Below are positions 17,333-26,060 of a DNA stretch of 64,000 bases, piece by piece. This DNA comes from SB21 sp964415295 (lineage in GTDB: Bacteria > CLD3 > SB21): the NCBI GenBank assembly GCA_964415295.1, contig CAYPYN010000008.1:1-64000 (forward strand), written 5' to 3'. Made by a program: the position numbers and the translations under genes. A model generated the notes under the pieces. That model was not told the origin of the DNA and searched no databases. It saw nothing but the letters and a program-made list of their open reading frames with translations. How positions within the stretch are numbered: position 1 is the first letter of the stretch; every line of letters begins with the position of its first letter.

Positions 17333-19207
17333 ATGAATCACTTCATTATTGGCACGGCGGGTCACATCGATCACGGTAAGACCGCCCTGGTCAAAGCTCT
17401 GACAGGTATGGATACCGACCGTCTCAAAGAAGAGAAGGAACGTGGTATCACGATTGATATCGGTTTTGCGTATTGGAAAGAAGGCATCACTATCATCGAC
17501 GTTCCCGGCCACGAGCGTTTCATACGAAACATGGTGGCCGGCGTTAGCTCTATCGATTTTGTGCTCTTGGCGATCGCGGCCGACGACGGCATCATGCCAC
17601 AAACCGTGGAACACATGGATATTCTCAAGTTGTTGCATATTCAATCCGGAGCGATCGTGATCACGAAGACCGATCTGGTTTCGCATGCACGACTGGACGA
17701 ACTCGAAACGGAGATCCGAGATTGGGCATCGGATACGTTCTTACAAGACGCCGCCATATTCAGGATTTCGTCTGTAAAAAATCAGGGTATCGATGAACTA
17801 AGAAACCACCTCGAACATACGGCTTCCGTCGGTCGGTCAGAGAAGCAAGAAGGATTTTTCAGGATGAACATTGACCGGCGTTTTACCGTGAAAGGTTTTG
17901 GAACGGTCGTAACCGGAACCGTCTTGGCCGGCCGGGTACGGGTCGATGACAATGTAGATCTGATGCCGATCGGGAAACAGGTTCGTATCCGCGGCCTGCA
18001 AAGGCATCAACGCGATGTGAAGGAAGTTGAAGCGGGCGACCGCGCCGCAATCAATCTCAGCGGTATAGAAGCCGGATTGCTGCAAAGAGGGTATCTTCTC
18101 GCGGCATCAGGCTGCATGAAGACCGTGAAAGGCTTCTATGCAACAATTCATATGTTGGCGTCGGCGAAAAGACCTTTGACCAAAAAGGTTCGGGCCAGGA
18201 TGCATATCGGTACTGCACAGTTTTTTTGCTGGATAGTTCCCATCGACAGGGCTATCCGGGCGGCCGAGAACGGTTTTGTCAGGATTATCCCGGAAGAACC
18301 GATGACTTGCGTCCGCGGAGACCGGTTTGTGCTTAGGGAAACGAATTCGGCTGCGACGTTTGGAGGAGGCATCGTTATTGATCACGTGTTAGCGGATTTG
18401 AATATGCAAAACGGCTATCTTGAGGCCATGGAGTCCGATGAGTGGCAGGTTGCGCTTACTCATTTTGTTTCATTTCACAAATCAACGAGTCTTTCACAAA
18501 TGACCGCAGTCTTTGGTTTGGAAACATCTCAGCTGGAATCCGAACTGGATGCGCTTGAACAAAAACAAAAGATACATGTGTTTGGAGGCAGAGACAAAAT
18601 CATATTGGATGACCGCTATTTCCTCTATCTCAACGAACGGATAACAGAGACGCTGGCATCGTTTCATCAAAGGAATCCGTCAGAGACGGGAATGAAAAAA
18701 AGCCGGTTGAAGATCGAAACGGAATCTTTGGTGAAAGAGGAAATTCTTAATGAACTGATACGGAATCTTATTGCGGCCGGGCAAATCGTAGACGAAAAAG
18801 AAACATTACGATTACCCAACCACAGGATCCGTCTTCCGGATCGGGACCAGGATATGCTGAATGAAATTGAACGAAGACTCAGGCAGAATCTGTTTTCTCC
18901 GCCATCCATAGAAATCATCGCCAATGACATGAAAAGACCGGCTCAAGACGTGCTACGGATAGCTAAGATCATGAGCACCATGGGCACAGCCGTAAAGACC
19001 GGCGAAAATCTTTATTTTCATGCAGATGCGATAGGTGAAGCGAGACAGTTTATCATTGATTTTATATACAAAAATGGACATATTAAAATTACCGATTTCA
19101 AAGATCGGTTTCACACAAGCCGTAAATTTGCCCTATCGCTTTTAGAGTATTTTGATTCCATTCAGGTTACGTGCCGTAACGGCGATAGCCGCGTGATGGC
19201 TCATTAA
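17333..19207 (+). CDS. selB: selenocysteine-specific elongation factor SelB
   Basis: A 624-residue translational GTPase. G1 is GHIDHGKT, switch I holds KERGITIDIGFAYW, G3 is DVPGHERF and G4 is TKTD; beta-barrel domains follow and the last 250 residues look like the repeated winged helices that bind the SECIS hairpin in mRNA. SelB delivers Sec-tRNA to UGA codons. The longest frame begins with TTG at 17312; the ATG at 17333 gives the conserved MNHFIIGTAGH start. selA, selD and tRNA-Sec are not in the window, and no selenoprotein with an in-frame UGA was found here. It is first of a run of plus-strand genes. Confidence 0.93.
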   Translation: MNHFIIGTAGHIDHGKTALVKALTGMDTDRLKEEKERGITIDIGFAYWKEGITIIDVPGHERFIRNMVAGVSSIDFVLLAIAADDGIMPQTVEHMDILKLLHIQSGAIVITKTDLVSHARLDELETEIRDWASDTFLQDAAIFRISSVKNQGIDELRNHLEHTASVGRSEKQEGFFRMNIDRRFTVKGFGTVVTGTVLAGRVRVDDNVDLMPIGKQVRIRGLQRHQRDVKEVEAGDRAAINLSGIEAGLLQRGYLLAASGCMKTVKGFYATIHMLASAKRPLTKKVRARMHIGTAQFFCWIVPIDRAIRAAENGFVRIIPEEPMTCVRGDRFVLRETNSAATFGGGIVIDHVLADLNMQNGYLEAMESDEWQVALTHFVSFHKSTSLSQMTAVFGLETSQLESELDALEQKQKIHVFGGRDKIILDDRYFLYLNERITETLASFHQRNPSETGMKKSRLKIETESLVKEEILNELIRNLIAAGQIVDEKETLRLPNHRIRLPDRDQDMLNEIERRLRQNLFSPPSIEIIANDMKRPAQDVLRIAKIMSTMGTAVKTGENLYFHADAIGEARQFIIDFIYKNGHIKITDFKDRFHTSRKFALSLLEYFDSIQVTCRNGDSRVMAH

Positions 19208-19222
19208 TAAATTCCTTTGCCT

Positions 19223-20485
19223 ATGAAACATCTCATCTCCCTATTGATCCTGTGCATGGCTGTGCCGTTTGAAACAGCTGGACAGGATCTTTTCGGTAAC
19301 GGCATCAATTCGAGTATTTATTTAACGCCCATGGCGATGGCCGCAGGCGATTTTAATAAAGACGGCTATTCCGATATCGTGGTGAGCGGAAAGAACGACC
19401 TGGACGGCTCTGGAATTATGACCGTACTCTTCGGGAGAGGGGACGGCAGTTTCAAAAATAAGATCGATCTCCCGACCGACAAATACGCGGCCCACTTGGT
19501 TGTGACCGATATGGACAATGACGGTCTGCCGGACATCGTCACATCCAACGGCGAATCGCAAACGTTGACTGTTTTTATGAATCAGAAATCGGGAGGATTC
19601 AAAGCCAAAGATCCGATCAAAGTCAAAGGTAACCCGGGACTCATGGCCATGGGTGATTTTAACAAAGATGGTAAAACGGACATCGCCGTGGTATTGTCTT
19701 CGTCTAACGAACTTCAAATATATAAAGGGACGTCTTACAAACTTGCAACTTCGAAACCGCTGGATTCTAAGCCCGTATTGATCCACGCCAAAGATCTGGC
19801 CGGCGGCGGTTCTTCCCATTTATTGCTCGGCTATGAAGGGCGTTCAGACCTGGAATTAATCGCTCCGACTGAGGTGAGCTCAAGCAAGTGGGACTTCCCT
19901 ACGGTAAAATTGGATATGCTGACCGCCCCTCACTTCGCCGAATCGGGTGATATTAACGGCGACGGTTTTGACGATGCCGTCATTTTCAACGGCGCCAAAA
20001 AGATCGAGGTCCATCTCACGGAAGCCAACGGTCTTATACTAGATGAGATATATACCCTGAAAGCGCCTGACGGCGCGGCCTTGTTCTCTCTGGGCGATTT
20101 CAATAATGATAAGAAAATCGACATCGCCGTTTTGGACGCGGCCAATGGTCTCGTGGTCATTTTCCTGAACCAGGCGGGAGGTGCATGGACCGATTCCTTC
20201 GTGAAAGATAAAATGATCGTAATTTACGAAAACGATACTTCGAAACCCAATTCCTTCGACATGGGTATGATGTCGTCGTTCAAAAACGCCAGCATGATCG
20301 TTTACGACGACGGCGGCAAAGCCGTACGAAAATATTTCGAATTCGAGTCGGATCTTCCCGACGGCCAGCAGTTCGCGCTGGAGTGGAACGGATTGGATGA
20401 AAACGACGTCGAAATGCCGGGAGGAAAGTATGTGTTCTACTACAGGCTTGGGGGCCTTCTCGTGTCCCGCGTAGTAAAGAAATAA
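19223..20485 (+). CDS. secreted FG-GAP/VCBS repeat protein
   Basis: A 420-residue protein with a signal peptide (MKHLISLLILCMAVP, cleavage near TAGQ-D) and about six FG-GAP/VCBS repeats with calcium-loop-like motifs such as GDFNKDGYSDI, TDMDNDGLPDI, GDFNKDGKTDI, GDINGDGFDDA and GDFNNDKKIDI, which would fold as a beta-propeller. The C-terminus (MPGGKYVFYYRLGG) resembles a FlgD-Ig-like tail of surface proteins in this bacterial group. An in-frame TTG at 19217 is possible, but ATG at 19223 starts a better signal peptide. The binding partner is unknown. It is followed at 16 bases by the PBP4-type gene. Confidence 0.85.
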   Translation: MKHLISLLILCMAVPFETAGQDLFGNGINSSIYLTPMAMAAGDFNKDGYSDIVVSGKNDLDGSGIMTVLFGRGDGSFKNKIDLPTDKYAAHLVVTDMDNDGLPDIVTSNGESQTLTVFMNQKSGGFKAKDPIKVKGNPGLMAMGDFNKDGKTDIAVVLSSSNELQIYKGTSYKLATSKPLDSKPVLIHAKDLAGGGSSHLLLGYEGRSDLELIAPTEVSSSKWDFPTVKLDMLTAPHFAESGDINGDGFDDAVIFNGAKKIEVHLTEANGLILDEIYTLKAPDGAALFSLGDFNNDKKIDIAVLDAANGLVVIFLNQAGGAWTDSFVKDKMIVIYENDTSKPNSFDMGMMSSFKNASMIVYDDGGKAVRKYFEFESDLPDGQQFALEWNGLDENDVEMPGGKYVFYYRLGGLLVSRVVKK

Positions 20486-20501
20486 CCCGGAAAGGACGCT
20501 C

Positions 20502-21992
20502 ATTATCAGAACGTCAAGTCTCATCGGTGCTCTGTGGATACTAACGACGCTGTCCCTTTTTTCCCAGACAAAATCGGCCGCCATTCAGAAATTTCAGAAG
20601 GAAGCAGATCAGATCATCGGTCAGAAGTATCTGGAAAACGCTTTCTGGGGAATACAGATCCAGTCACTCAAGAGCGGGGAAATTGTTTACGCGCATCACG
20701 CCAAAGGAAACCTGATCCCCGCATCCAACATGAAGATTTTCACTTCCGCTTTTGCTCTGGATAAACTCGGACCTGATTTTCAATATACGACGCGGGTATT
20801 TCTTCGGGGTCGCTTTGAAGACGATACGACCTTTGCGGGAGATGTGATCATTCGTGGTATGGGAGATCCGACGATCTCCGGAAGGTACTTTGACAATAAG
20901 GTCATGCGTATACCTGAGGACTGGGCTGACAGCCTGGCGGCGCGAAAGATAAGAGTCATCCGCGGCCGCATCATCGGAGACGATCGGTTCTTTGGAGGCG
21001 ATCCGCTCGGTAAGCATTGGGAATGGGACGAAGAATCATACTGGTATTCTGCGCAGGTCAGTGCTTTATCGTTTAACGATAATTGCGTCAATTGGTACGT
21101 ATCTCCCTCCAGGTCCGGTCAACCGGCCAAAATACAACTTGTGCCGAATACGGAGTATGTAACGGTGATCAACCGCATCACGACCGTGGTTTCTGCGGCA
21201 GAGGCAAAAGAGATCGAATTCATGCGCGACCGCTGCAGTAATTCGATCACTGCAACGGGCAAGATTCCGATCAATGCCGAGACACAAGTCGGGTACGTCA
21301 CGGTGGAAAACCCCACATTATACACGGCCACCGTTGTAAAGGAAACTTTACAGAAAAAAGGCATACGTGTAGATAGCGGCGCCGCAGATATTGACAGCCT
21401 TCCTTTTTATACGTATCATGATAGCGACTCAACGGTCATACGTATCGCTGTTTACCGGTCTCCAAAACTCGAAGAGATCCTGAAGGTGGTCAATAAACGC
21501 AGTCAGAATCTTTTTGCGGAACTTCTGCTTCGCACAGCCGCCGCCCTTTCCGATTCGCAGGCAACGGATCGCAAAGCGCTGGAAACGGAGAAAGAATTTC
21601 TTAAGCAAGTGGGACTCAATACCGATAAAATGTTCATCATGGACGGTTCAGGATATTCGAGAACCAATCTCGTAACGCCCGAAAGTATCGTCGCGGTTCT
21701 GAAATTCATGCGCCGTCACAAATACTGGGACGCTTTTTATGAATCGCTTCCTAAAGCGGGTATTGAGAGAACGCTGAACCATCGGATGAAAGGTACTCCC
21801 GCGGAAGGAAATGTACGGGCCAAAACAGGTACGCTTGACAATGTATCGGCCATTTCCGGTTTTGCCAAAACAGCGGACGGAGAAGAAATGGTGTTCAGCA
21901 TGATTTGTAATAATTTTAATGTAGACCAGCTGGAAGTACAGAAGGCGCAGGATTCCATCTTGGTCAAACTGGCTTCTTTTACCAGGAATTAG
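20502..21992 (+). CDS. dacB: D-alanyl-D-alanine carboxypeptidase/endopeptidase, PBP4 type, probable ATT start
   Basis: A PBP4-family (peptidase S13) enzyme that trims and opens peptidoglycan cross-links. The first in-frame ATG is at 20730, but that start would remove the catalytic serine: the SxxK motif SNMK lies at 20724-20735, across that ATG. The frame stays open upstream to 20478 and encodes a convincing signal peptide (RTSSLIGALWILTTLSLFSQ) and the family block YLENAFWGIQIQS. No ATG, GTG or TTG occurs there. AAAGGA at 20491-20496 stands five bases before ATT at 20502, so ATT is proposed as start, giving 496 residues with Ser75 and Lys78. SGYSRTN and AKTGTLDNVS supply the other two motifs. 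Alternatives are ATC at 20505 or a base error. Confidence 0.8.
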   Translation: MIRTSSLIGALWILTTLSLFSQTKSAAIQKFQKEADQIIGQKYLENAFWGIQIQSLKSGEIVYAHHAKGNLIPASNMKIFTSAFALDKLGPDFQYTTRVFLRGRFEDDTTFAGDVIIRGMGDPTISGRYFDNKVMRIPEDWADSLAARKIRVIRGRIIGDDRFFGGDPLGKHWEWDEESYWYSAQVSALSFNDNCVNWYVSPSRSGQPAKIQLVPNTEYVTVINRITTVVSAAEAKEIEFMRDRCSNSITATGKIPINAETQVGYVTVENPTLYTATVVKETLQKKGIRVDSGAADIDSLPFYTYHDSDSTVIRIAVYRSPKLEEILKVVNKRSQNLFAELLLRTAAALSDSQATDRKALETEKEFLKQVGLNTDKMFIMDGSGYSRTNLVTPESIVAVLKFMRRHKYWDAFYESLPKAGIERTLNHRMKGTPAEGNVRAKTGTLDNVSAISGFAKTADGEEMVFSMICNNFNVDQLEVQKAQDSILVKLASFTRN

Positions 21993-21994
21993 CT

Positions 21995-23602
21995 ATGGAA
22001 AGACTCAGGTCGAATAAACTCTTTGAAGGGCTTTCAGACACACATTTTGAAAGTCTTCGGAATTTTATCAAAATAAAGAATTTCGCTAAAGACACGCCTT
22101 TGATCGAAGAGGGCGTTCACGGTGAAACGTTGTATCTCTTAATTTCCGGAAAAGTCAAAGTGACCAAACTTTCCGAAGAAGGGAAAGAGCTGATACTGGC
22201 CGCACGGAGCGGGGGCGATTTTTTCGGAGAAATGTCTCTGCTCGAAGATGCGCCGCGATCGGCGAGGATCATGGCCGTCGAAGAATGCGAAGTCGGCTTG
22301 ATATCCAAAAAGGATTTTACGCAAATGATGCTGCAGGAGCCGCAGATCGCGCTCAATATTCTCAAGACGGTCAGCTCTCGTCTCCGTCAGACCAATGATC
22401 AGATCATCGAGAGCTTTCTCGAGCGCGAGAAAAATCATCAGAAGCAGATCGAAAGATTTCAGGCGCTCTTCGAATTCAGTAAGGCCGTCGTCGCCGACTC
22501 CGAAGAAAGAACTCTATTCAATCTCGCTCCGGTGATCATCAAAGATCAGATTGCCTGCGACGATGTTAAATTATTTTTGTACGAAAGGTCCACCGATGAA
22601 GTGACCTGTCTGGATGAACGGGGATCGCTGGAACATCATGCGGCCTCGGGCTCGGTGTACACGAATCTTGTGCAGATCAAAAAAACGATGCAGATCAATG
22701 ATTTCACGAAACTGGAATATTTTCGCAATGCCGCACCGGCCGGCTTTTGGAAAAACACAGTAAGCCTGATCGTGGCGCCTCTGATGGACGACAAGACGAT
22801 CAAAGGATTCTTGATCCTCAAAAGTCAAACATCCAGAAAATGGCAGAGCGACGACGAAGCTTTCGTAAACACGTTATGTTCCTATGTATCGATCACGATG
22901 AAAAATATGTCGCTCAGGAGGCAAATGCTCATGACGGAAAAACTATCCGCCGTCGGCAAAGTTTCCAGCTCTATTCTTCATGATTTTAAGAACCTGCTTT
23001 CGGTGATCGACAATTATGCCAAGTTTGTTCTAAAGACCGGAGATATTGCCGAAGCCAAAGACTACGTGAACAAGATCCTTACCAGTTCCAACCTGATGAT
23101 CTCGATGTCCCAGGAAGTGCTCTATTTCGCTCAGGGGGAAAGCAAGCTTCATCGGAAAGAATGGCCGCTATCGGATATTTTTAATACGGTTTTGCAGTTG
23201 ATCGATAATCGGTTGAAATCAAACAGCATCAAGCTTACCATTGAAGTCCCTTCGTCGATACAATATCCGTTTGATTCCGATAAGATCAGCCGCGCCTTTT
23301 ATAATCTTCTCATCAATGCCTGCGATGCGGTGCCCAAGCCGGGCGGTCTGATCGAGATCCATGTTCAGGAAGAAGGGAAGCATTTATGCATCATCATATC
23401 CGACAACGGTAAAGGGATACCTCAGCAATTGTTGCCGAGGATTTTCGATCCGTTTGTTACCACTAAGTCGCATGGAACCGGCCTCGGGCTGTCCATCGTG
23501 AAAAGTATTGTGGAGGCTCACGGCGGTTCTGTGGAAGCTCAAAGCCATCAAGGCGGCGGCACGCGTTTCGTCTTGAGATTTCCTTTGGATATCCAAAAAT
23601 AA
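21995..23602 (+). CDS. sensor histidine kinase with cyclic-nucleotide-binding and GAF domains
   Basis: A 535-residue soluble kinase. Residues about 1-135 form a cyclic-nucleotide-binding domain (FFGEMSLLEDAPRSAR at 77-91 as phosphate-binding cassette), about 150-305 a GAF-like sensor domain, and 318-535 the kinase core with phospho-acceptor His329 in LHDFKN, an N box LLINACDAV, G1 DNGKGIP, F box RIFDPF and G2 GTGLGLSIV. No membrane segment is seen. It would phosphorylate a response regulator in answer to a nucleotide or other cytoplasmic signal; the partner is not adjacent. The start lies two bases after the PBP4-type gene and the stop abuts the PorV-like gene, suggesting one operon. Confidence 0.9.
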   Translation: MERLRSNKLFEGLSDTHFESLRNFIKIKNFAKDTPLIEEGVHGETLYLLISGKVKVTKLSEEGKELILAARSGGDFFGEMSLLEDAPRSARIMAVEECEVGLISKKDFTQMMLQEPQIALNILKTVSSRLRQTNDQIIESFLEREKNHQKQIERFQALFEFSKAVVADSEERTLFNLAPVIIKDQIACDDVKLFLYERSTDEVTCLDERGSLEHHAASGSVYTNLVQIKKTMQINDFTKLEYFRNAAPAGFWKNTVSLIVAPLMDDKTIKGFLILKSQTSRKWQSDDEAFVNTLCSYVSITMKNMSLRRQMLMTEKLSAVGKVSSSILHDFKNLLSVIDNYAKFVLKTGDIAEAKDYVNKILTSSNLMISMSQEVLYFAQGESKLHRKEWPLSDIFNTVLQLIDNRLKSNSIKLTIEVPSSIQYPFDSDKISRAFYNLLINACDAVPKPGGLIEIHVQEEGKHLCIIISDNGKGIPQQLLPRIFDPFVTTKSHGTGLGLSIVKSIVEAHGGSVEAQSHQGGGTRFVLRFPLDIQK

Positions 23603-24529
23603 ATGAAAAACATTTTTCCGACCCTTTTCTTCTTTTTTGTCTCCACCGCTATTCTCCGTGCGGGATCGGGCGAAACAGGATTTGCTTTTCTTAAAATCGG
23701 CGTCGGAGGCCGGGCCGCCGGCATGGGGGAAACCGCCGCCGCTACGACCGACGCCACGGCTGTTTTCTGGAACCCCGCAGGGCTGGCTTTGTCACCCGAA
23801 CACAGCGTCATTTTTGCCTACAACCGATGGATCGATGGTATTCAGCATAATTTTGCTGCCGTAAAATTTGTTAAAGGCCATAACGCGTTTGCCATCCATT
23901 ACATTTCTACCGGTGTCGATGGTATTGAACAAAGGGAAATTCCGTCCGAAACTCCCACCGCATATTTTTCCTCTCACGATCTTGCCGTCGGATTTTCTTA
24001 CGCGCGGACTATCTCATCAGGTTGGTTTGCCGGAATAACTGGCAAATACATTTACGAACGCATTCAGAGTAGTGTGTCTGCGGCGGCATTTGATGTAGGA
24101 GTCGTTCATTATGTCCGCGGTCTCAGCGATGATCCCGATCAGGCCGACCGGCTGAGACTTGGTGTGGTATTGTCCAACGTCGGGTTTTCTGGTAAGCTGA
24201 TCGAAGAAAGAGTAAATTTACCATCCGCATTGCGCTTGGGTGCCGAGTACGACATCTTCATGAACCGGCCTTCGGAAAATTCGTGGTTGGTTGCAGCTGA
24301 TGTCGAAAAACCTTTTGAGAATAATATTCGGCTTCACATGGGAACAGAGTACGGATACAGAAGCGTCGGATTTCTGAGGATGGGATATCAGTGGGGATAC
24401 GAGGCCAGGGGTTTCACGGCCGGAATCGGAATGAAATTCAAACGGCTCAATTGCGACTACGGTTACATGCCTTTTTCACATGCTCTTGGATCCACGCACC
24501 GATTCAGTGTCGCATTTCAATTTGAATGA
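23603..24529 (+). CDS. PorV/PorQ-family outer-membrane protein
   Basis: A 308-residue protein with a signal peptide and the family signature near the mature start: FLKIGVGGRAAGMGETAAA, then FWNPAGLA. The rest is a predicted barrel ending in FSVAFQFE. PorV-type proteins are outer-membrane components of, or accessories to, type IX secretion, where PorV carries cargo from the translocon to the attachment complex; the wider family includes members of unknown role. Its ATG follows the kinase stop codon directly, so translation is probably coupled. It converges with the next gene with no spacer. A second paralogue is at 27404. Confidence 0.85.
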   Translation: MKNIFPTLFFFFVSTAILRAGSGETGFAFLKIGVGGRAAGMGETAAATTDATAVFWNPAGLALSPEHSVIFAYNRWIDGIQHNFAAVKFVKGHNAFAIHYISTGVDGIEQREIPSETPTAYFSSHDLAVGFSYARTISSGWFAGITGKYIYERIQSSVSAAAFDVGVVHYVRGLSDDPDQADRLRLGVVLSNVGFSGKLIEERVNLPSALRLGAEYDIFMNRPSENSWLVAADVEKPFENNIRLHMGTEYGYRSVGFLRMGYQWGYEARGFTAGIGMKFKRLNCDYGYMPFSHALGSTHRFSVAFQFE

Positions 24530-25000
24530 TTACTTTTTGACGAACTGACCCAGAAGTTTGTTGGTTGCTCGAAGGCGTTTCGCGAACGTGGTGCAGAAAG
24601 CCCAAAGGACCTTGCGGGCAAAGCTGTCGTCGTTCATGACTATTTTGATAAACTGACTGTTCTTGACTTCCAGAAGTTTGCTGGTTTCGTTGGCGATCAC
24701 GGAGGCCGAGCGGGGTTCACCGTCCAGCAGGGACATTTCTCCGAAATAATCCCCGGTCTTGAGCGTGGCCACGGCTTCTATTTTATCGTCTCTTACATTC
24801 TTCTCTACGCGGACACTGCCTTCGATGATCAGATAAAAGCAATCCCCCAGATCGCCCTCTTTGAAGATCACTTCGTCCTTCTCATATTTTTTTCCCGAAG
24901 CGACCTTGAGGACTTTGTTGATATCGCGCGTCTCGAGTCCGTCGAATATATCGACGCTTTTGATGAGATCTTCGAGATTCTTTTGTTTGGACTCAGCCAT
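24530..25000 (-). CDS. stand-alone cyclic-nucleotide-binding domain protein
   Basis: A 156-residue protein that consists almost only of a cyclic-nucleotide-binding (Crp/cAMP-receptor) domain, with EKDEVIFKEGDLGDCFYLI and the phosphate-binding cassette YFGEMSLLDGEPRSAS. There is no helix-turn-helix, unlike Crp/Fnr regulators, so direct DNA binding is unlikely; it may work as a partner of another protein. The cassette is very like that of the histidine kinase at 21995. The frame starts with GTG at 25006, but ATG at 25000 is preferred. The stop codon abuts that of the PorV-like gene on the other strand. Confidence 0.85.
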   Translation of the reverse strand: MAESKQKNLEDLIKSVDIFDGLETRDINKVLKVASGKKYEKDEVIFKEGDLGDCFYLIIEGSVRVEKNVRDDKIEAVATLKTGDYFGEMSLLDGEPRSASVIANETSKLLEVKNSQFIKIVMNDDSFARKVLWAFCTTFAKRLRATNKLLGQFVKK

Positions 25001-25012
25001 AATCACAGTCTA

Positions 25013-25030
25013 TATATTGAAGACAATATA
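25013..25030. promoter_or_regulatory. 18-bp palindrome upstream of the cyclic-nucleotide-binding gene
   Basis: TATATTG (25013-25019) and CAATATA (25024-25030) form a perfect dyad around AAGA, thirteen bases before the start of the cyclic-nucleotide-binding gene and six bases after the rfbB coding end. It could be an operator for a dimeric regulator or a small hairpin between the two genes. The regulator is not known. Confidence 0.35.
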
Positions 25031-25035
25031 CTCAA

Positions 25036-26046
25036 TTACTTCCGGTCTTCATAGTTTTTCTTCAAGAATTCCTGGTAAGCGAGCTGTTTTTCCCTGATCT
25101 TTCTCCACCAATTCTCATTGGCAACATACCATTGTATGGTCTCGGCTATGGCATCATCAAAACGGTATTTGGGTTTCCATCCGAGTTTTTCGATTTTTTT
25201 GGTGTCGACCGCGTAACGCCGGTCATGACCGGGACGATCCGCAACCTTTTTGATTAGCGTTTCAGGCTTGCTCAGTTTATTCAGGATCAGCCGCGTGATC
25301 TCTATATTCGTTTTCTCATTGCCACCGCCGATATTGTAAGTTTCTCCGACCTTGCCGTGATGCAGCACGTAATCCACACCCTCGCAATGGTCCTCCACGT
25401 ATAACCAATCGCGGACATTCATTCCGTCTCCGTACAGAGGCAGCGGGATATTGTCAATCGCGTTGGTCACAAAGAACGGTATCAGTTTTTCAGGGTACTG
25501 ATAGGGTCCGTAGTTATTTGATGCGCGTGTGATCAGGGTCGGTGTTCCGTAGGTTTTGTAATGCGCGCGGACCATCATGTCACCACCGGCCTTGCTCGAA
25601 GAATAGGGACTATTGGGCGCAAGGGGATGTTCCTCGGTGAAAGCGCCTTCCTCGATCGATCCGTAGACTTCGTCGGTCGATATCTGAAGATAGCGGTCGA
25701 TCTTGTATTTCTTGGCGGCCTCGAGAAGCCGGAGAGTACCCAGCACGTCCGTTTGAACAAAAGAGTCGGCTTCGTGAATGGAACGGTCTACATGCGTTTC
25801 GGCGGCAAAATTGATGACGGCATCCACATTGGATACGAGGTTGTCCACGACGGAGTGATCGCAGATGTTCCCGTGGTAAAAGAAGAAACGCGGGTCCTTT
25901 TCAAGATCGGACAGGTTCTCACGGTTCCCGGCATAGGTCAGCGCATCCAGAACGACGACTCTGTAGGAAGGATATTTTTTTAGTATGTAACGAACGAAAT
26001 TACTGCCAATGAACCCGGCGCCGCCAGTGACCAACAAAGAGTGCAC
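25036..26046 (-). CDS. rfbB: dTDP-glucose 4,6-dehydratase
   Basis: A 336-residue extended short-chain dehydrogenase. NAD binding uses GGAGFIGSNF (residues 8-17); STDEVYGSI carries the Thr-Asp-Glu catalytic triad, and YSSSKAGGD has the Tyr-xxx-Lys pair. PYQYPEKLIPFF and NVRDWLYVEDHC are RfbB/RmlB blocks. It converts dTDP-glucose to the 4-keto-6-deoxy sugar used for rhamnose and other deoxysugars of surface polysaccharides. rmlA, rmlC and rmlD are not beside it; instead it follows pyrB by 14 bases, probably in one transcript. Confidence 0.95.
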   Translation of the reverse strand: MHSLLVTGGAGFIGSNFVRYILKKYPSYRVVVLDALTYAGNRENLSDLEKDPRFFFYHGNICDHSVVDNLVSNVDAVINFAAETHVDRSIHEADSFVQTDVLGTLRLLEAAKKYKIDRYLQISTDEVYGSIEEGAFTEEHPLAPNSPYSSSKAGGDMMVRAHYKTYGTPTLITRASNNYGPYQYPEKLIPFFVTNAIDNIPLPLYGDGMNVRDWLYVEDHCEGVDYVLHHGKVGETYNIGGGNEKTNIEITRLILNKLSKPETLIKKVADRPGHDRRYAVDTKKIEKLGWKPKYRFDDAIAETIQWYVANENWWRKIREKQLAYQEFLKKNYEDRK

Positions 26047-26060
26047 GAATGATTCTCCTT

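Noticed and set aside
20485..20730. Frameshift at the start of the PBP4-type gene
   Set aside because: The upstream coding sequence is in the same frame as the rest with no stop; only the start codon is unusual.
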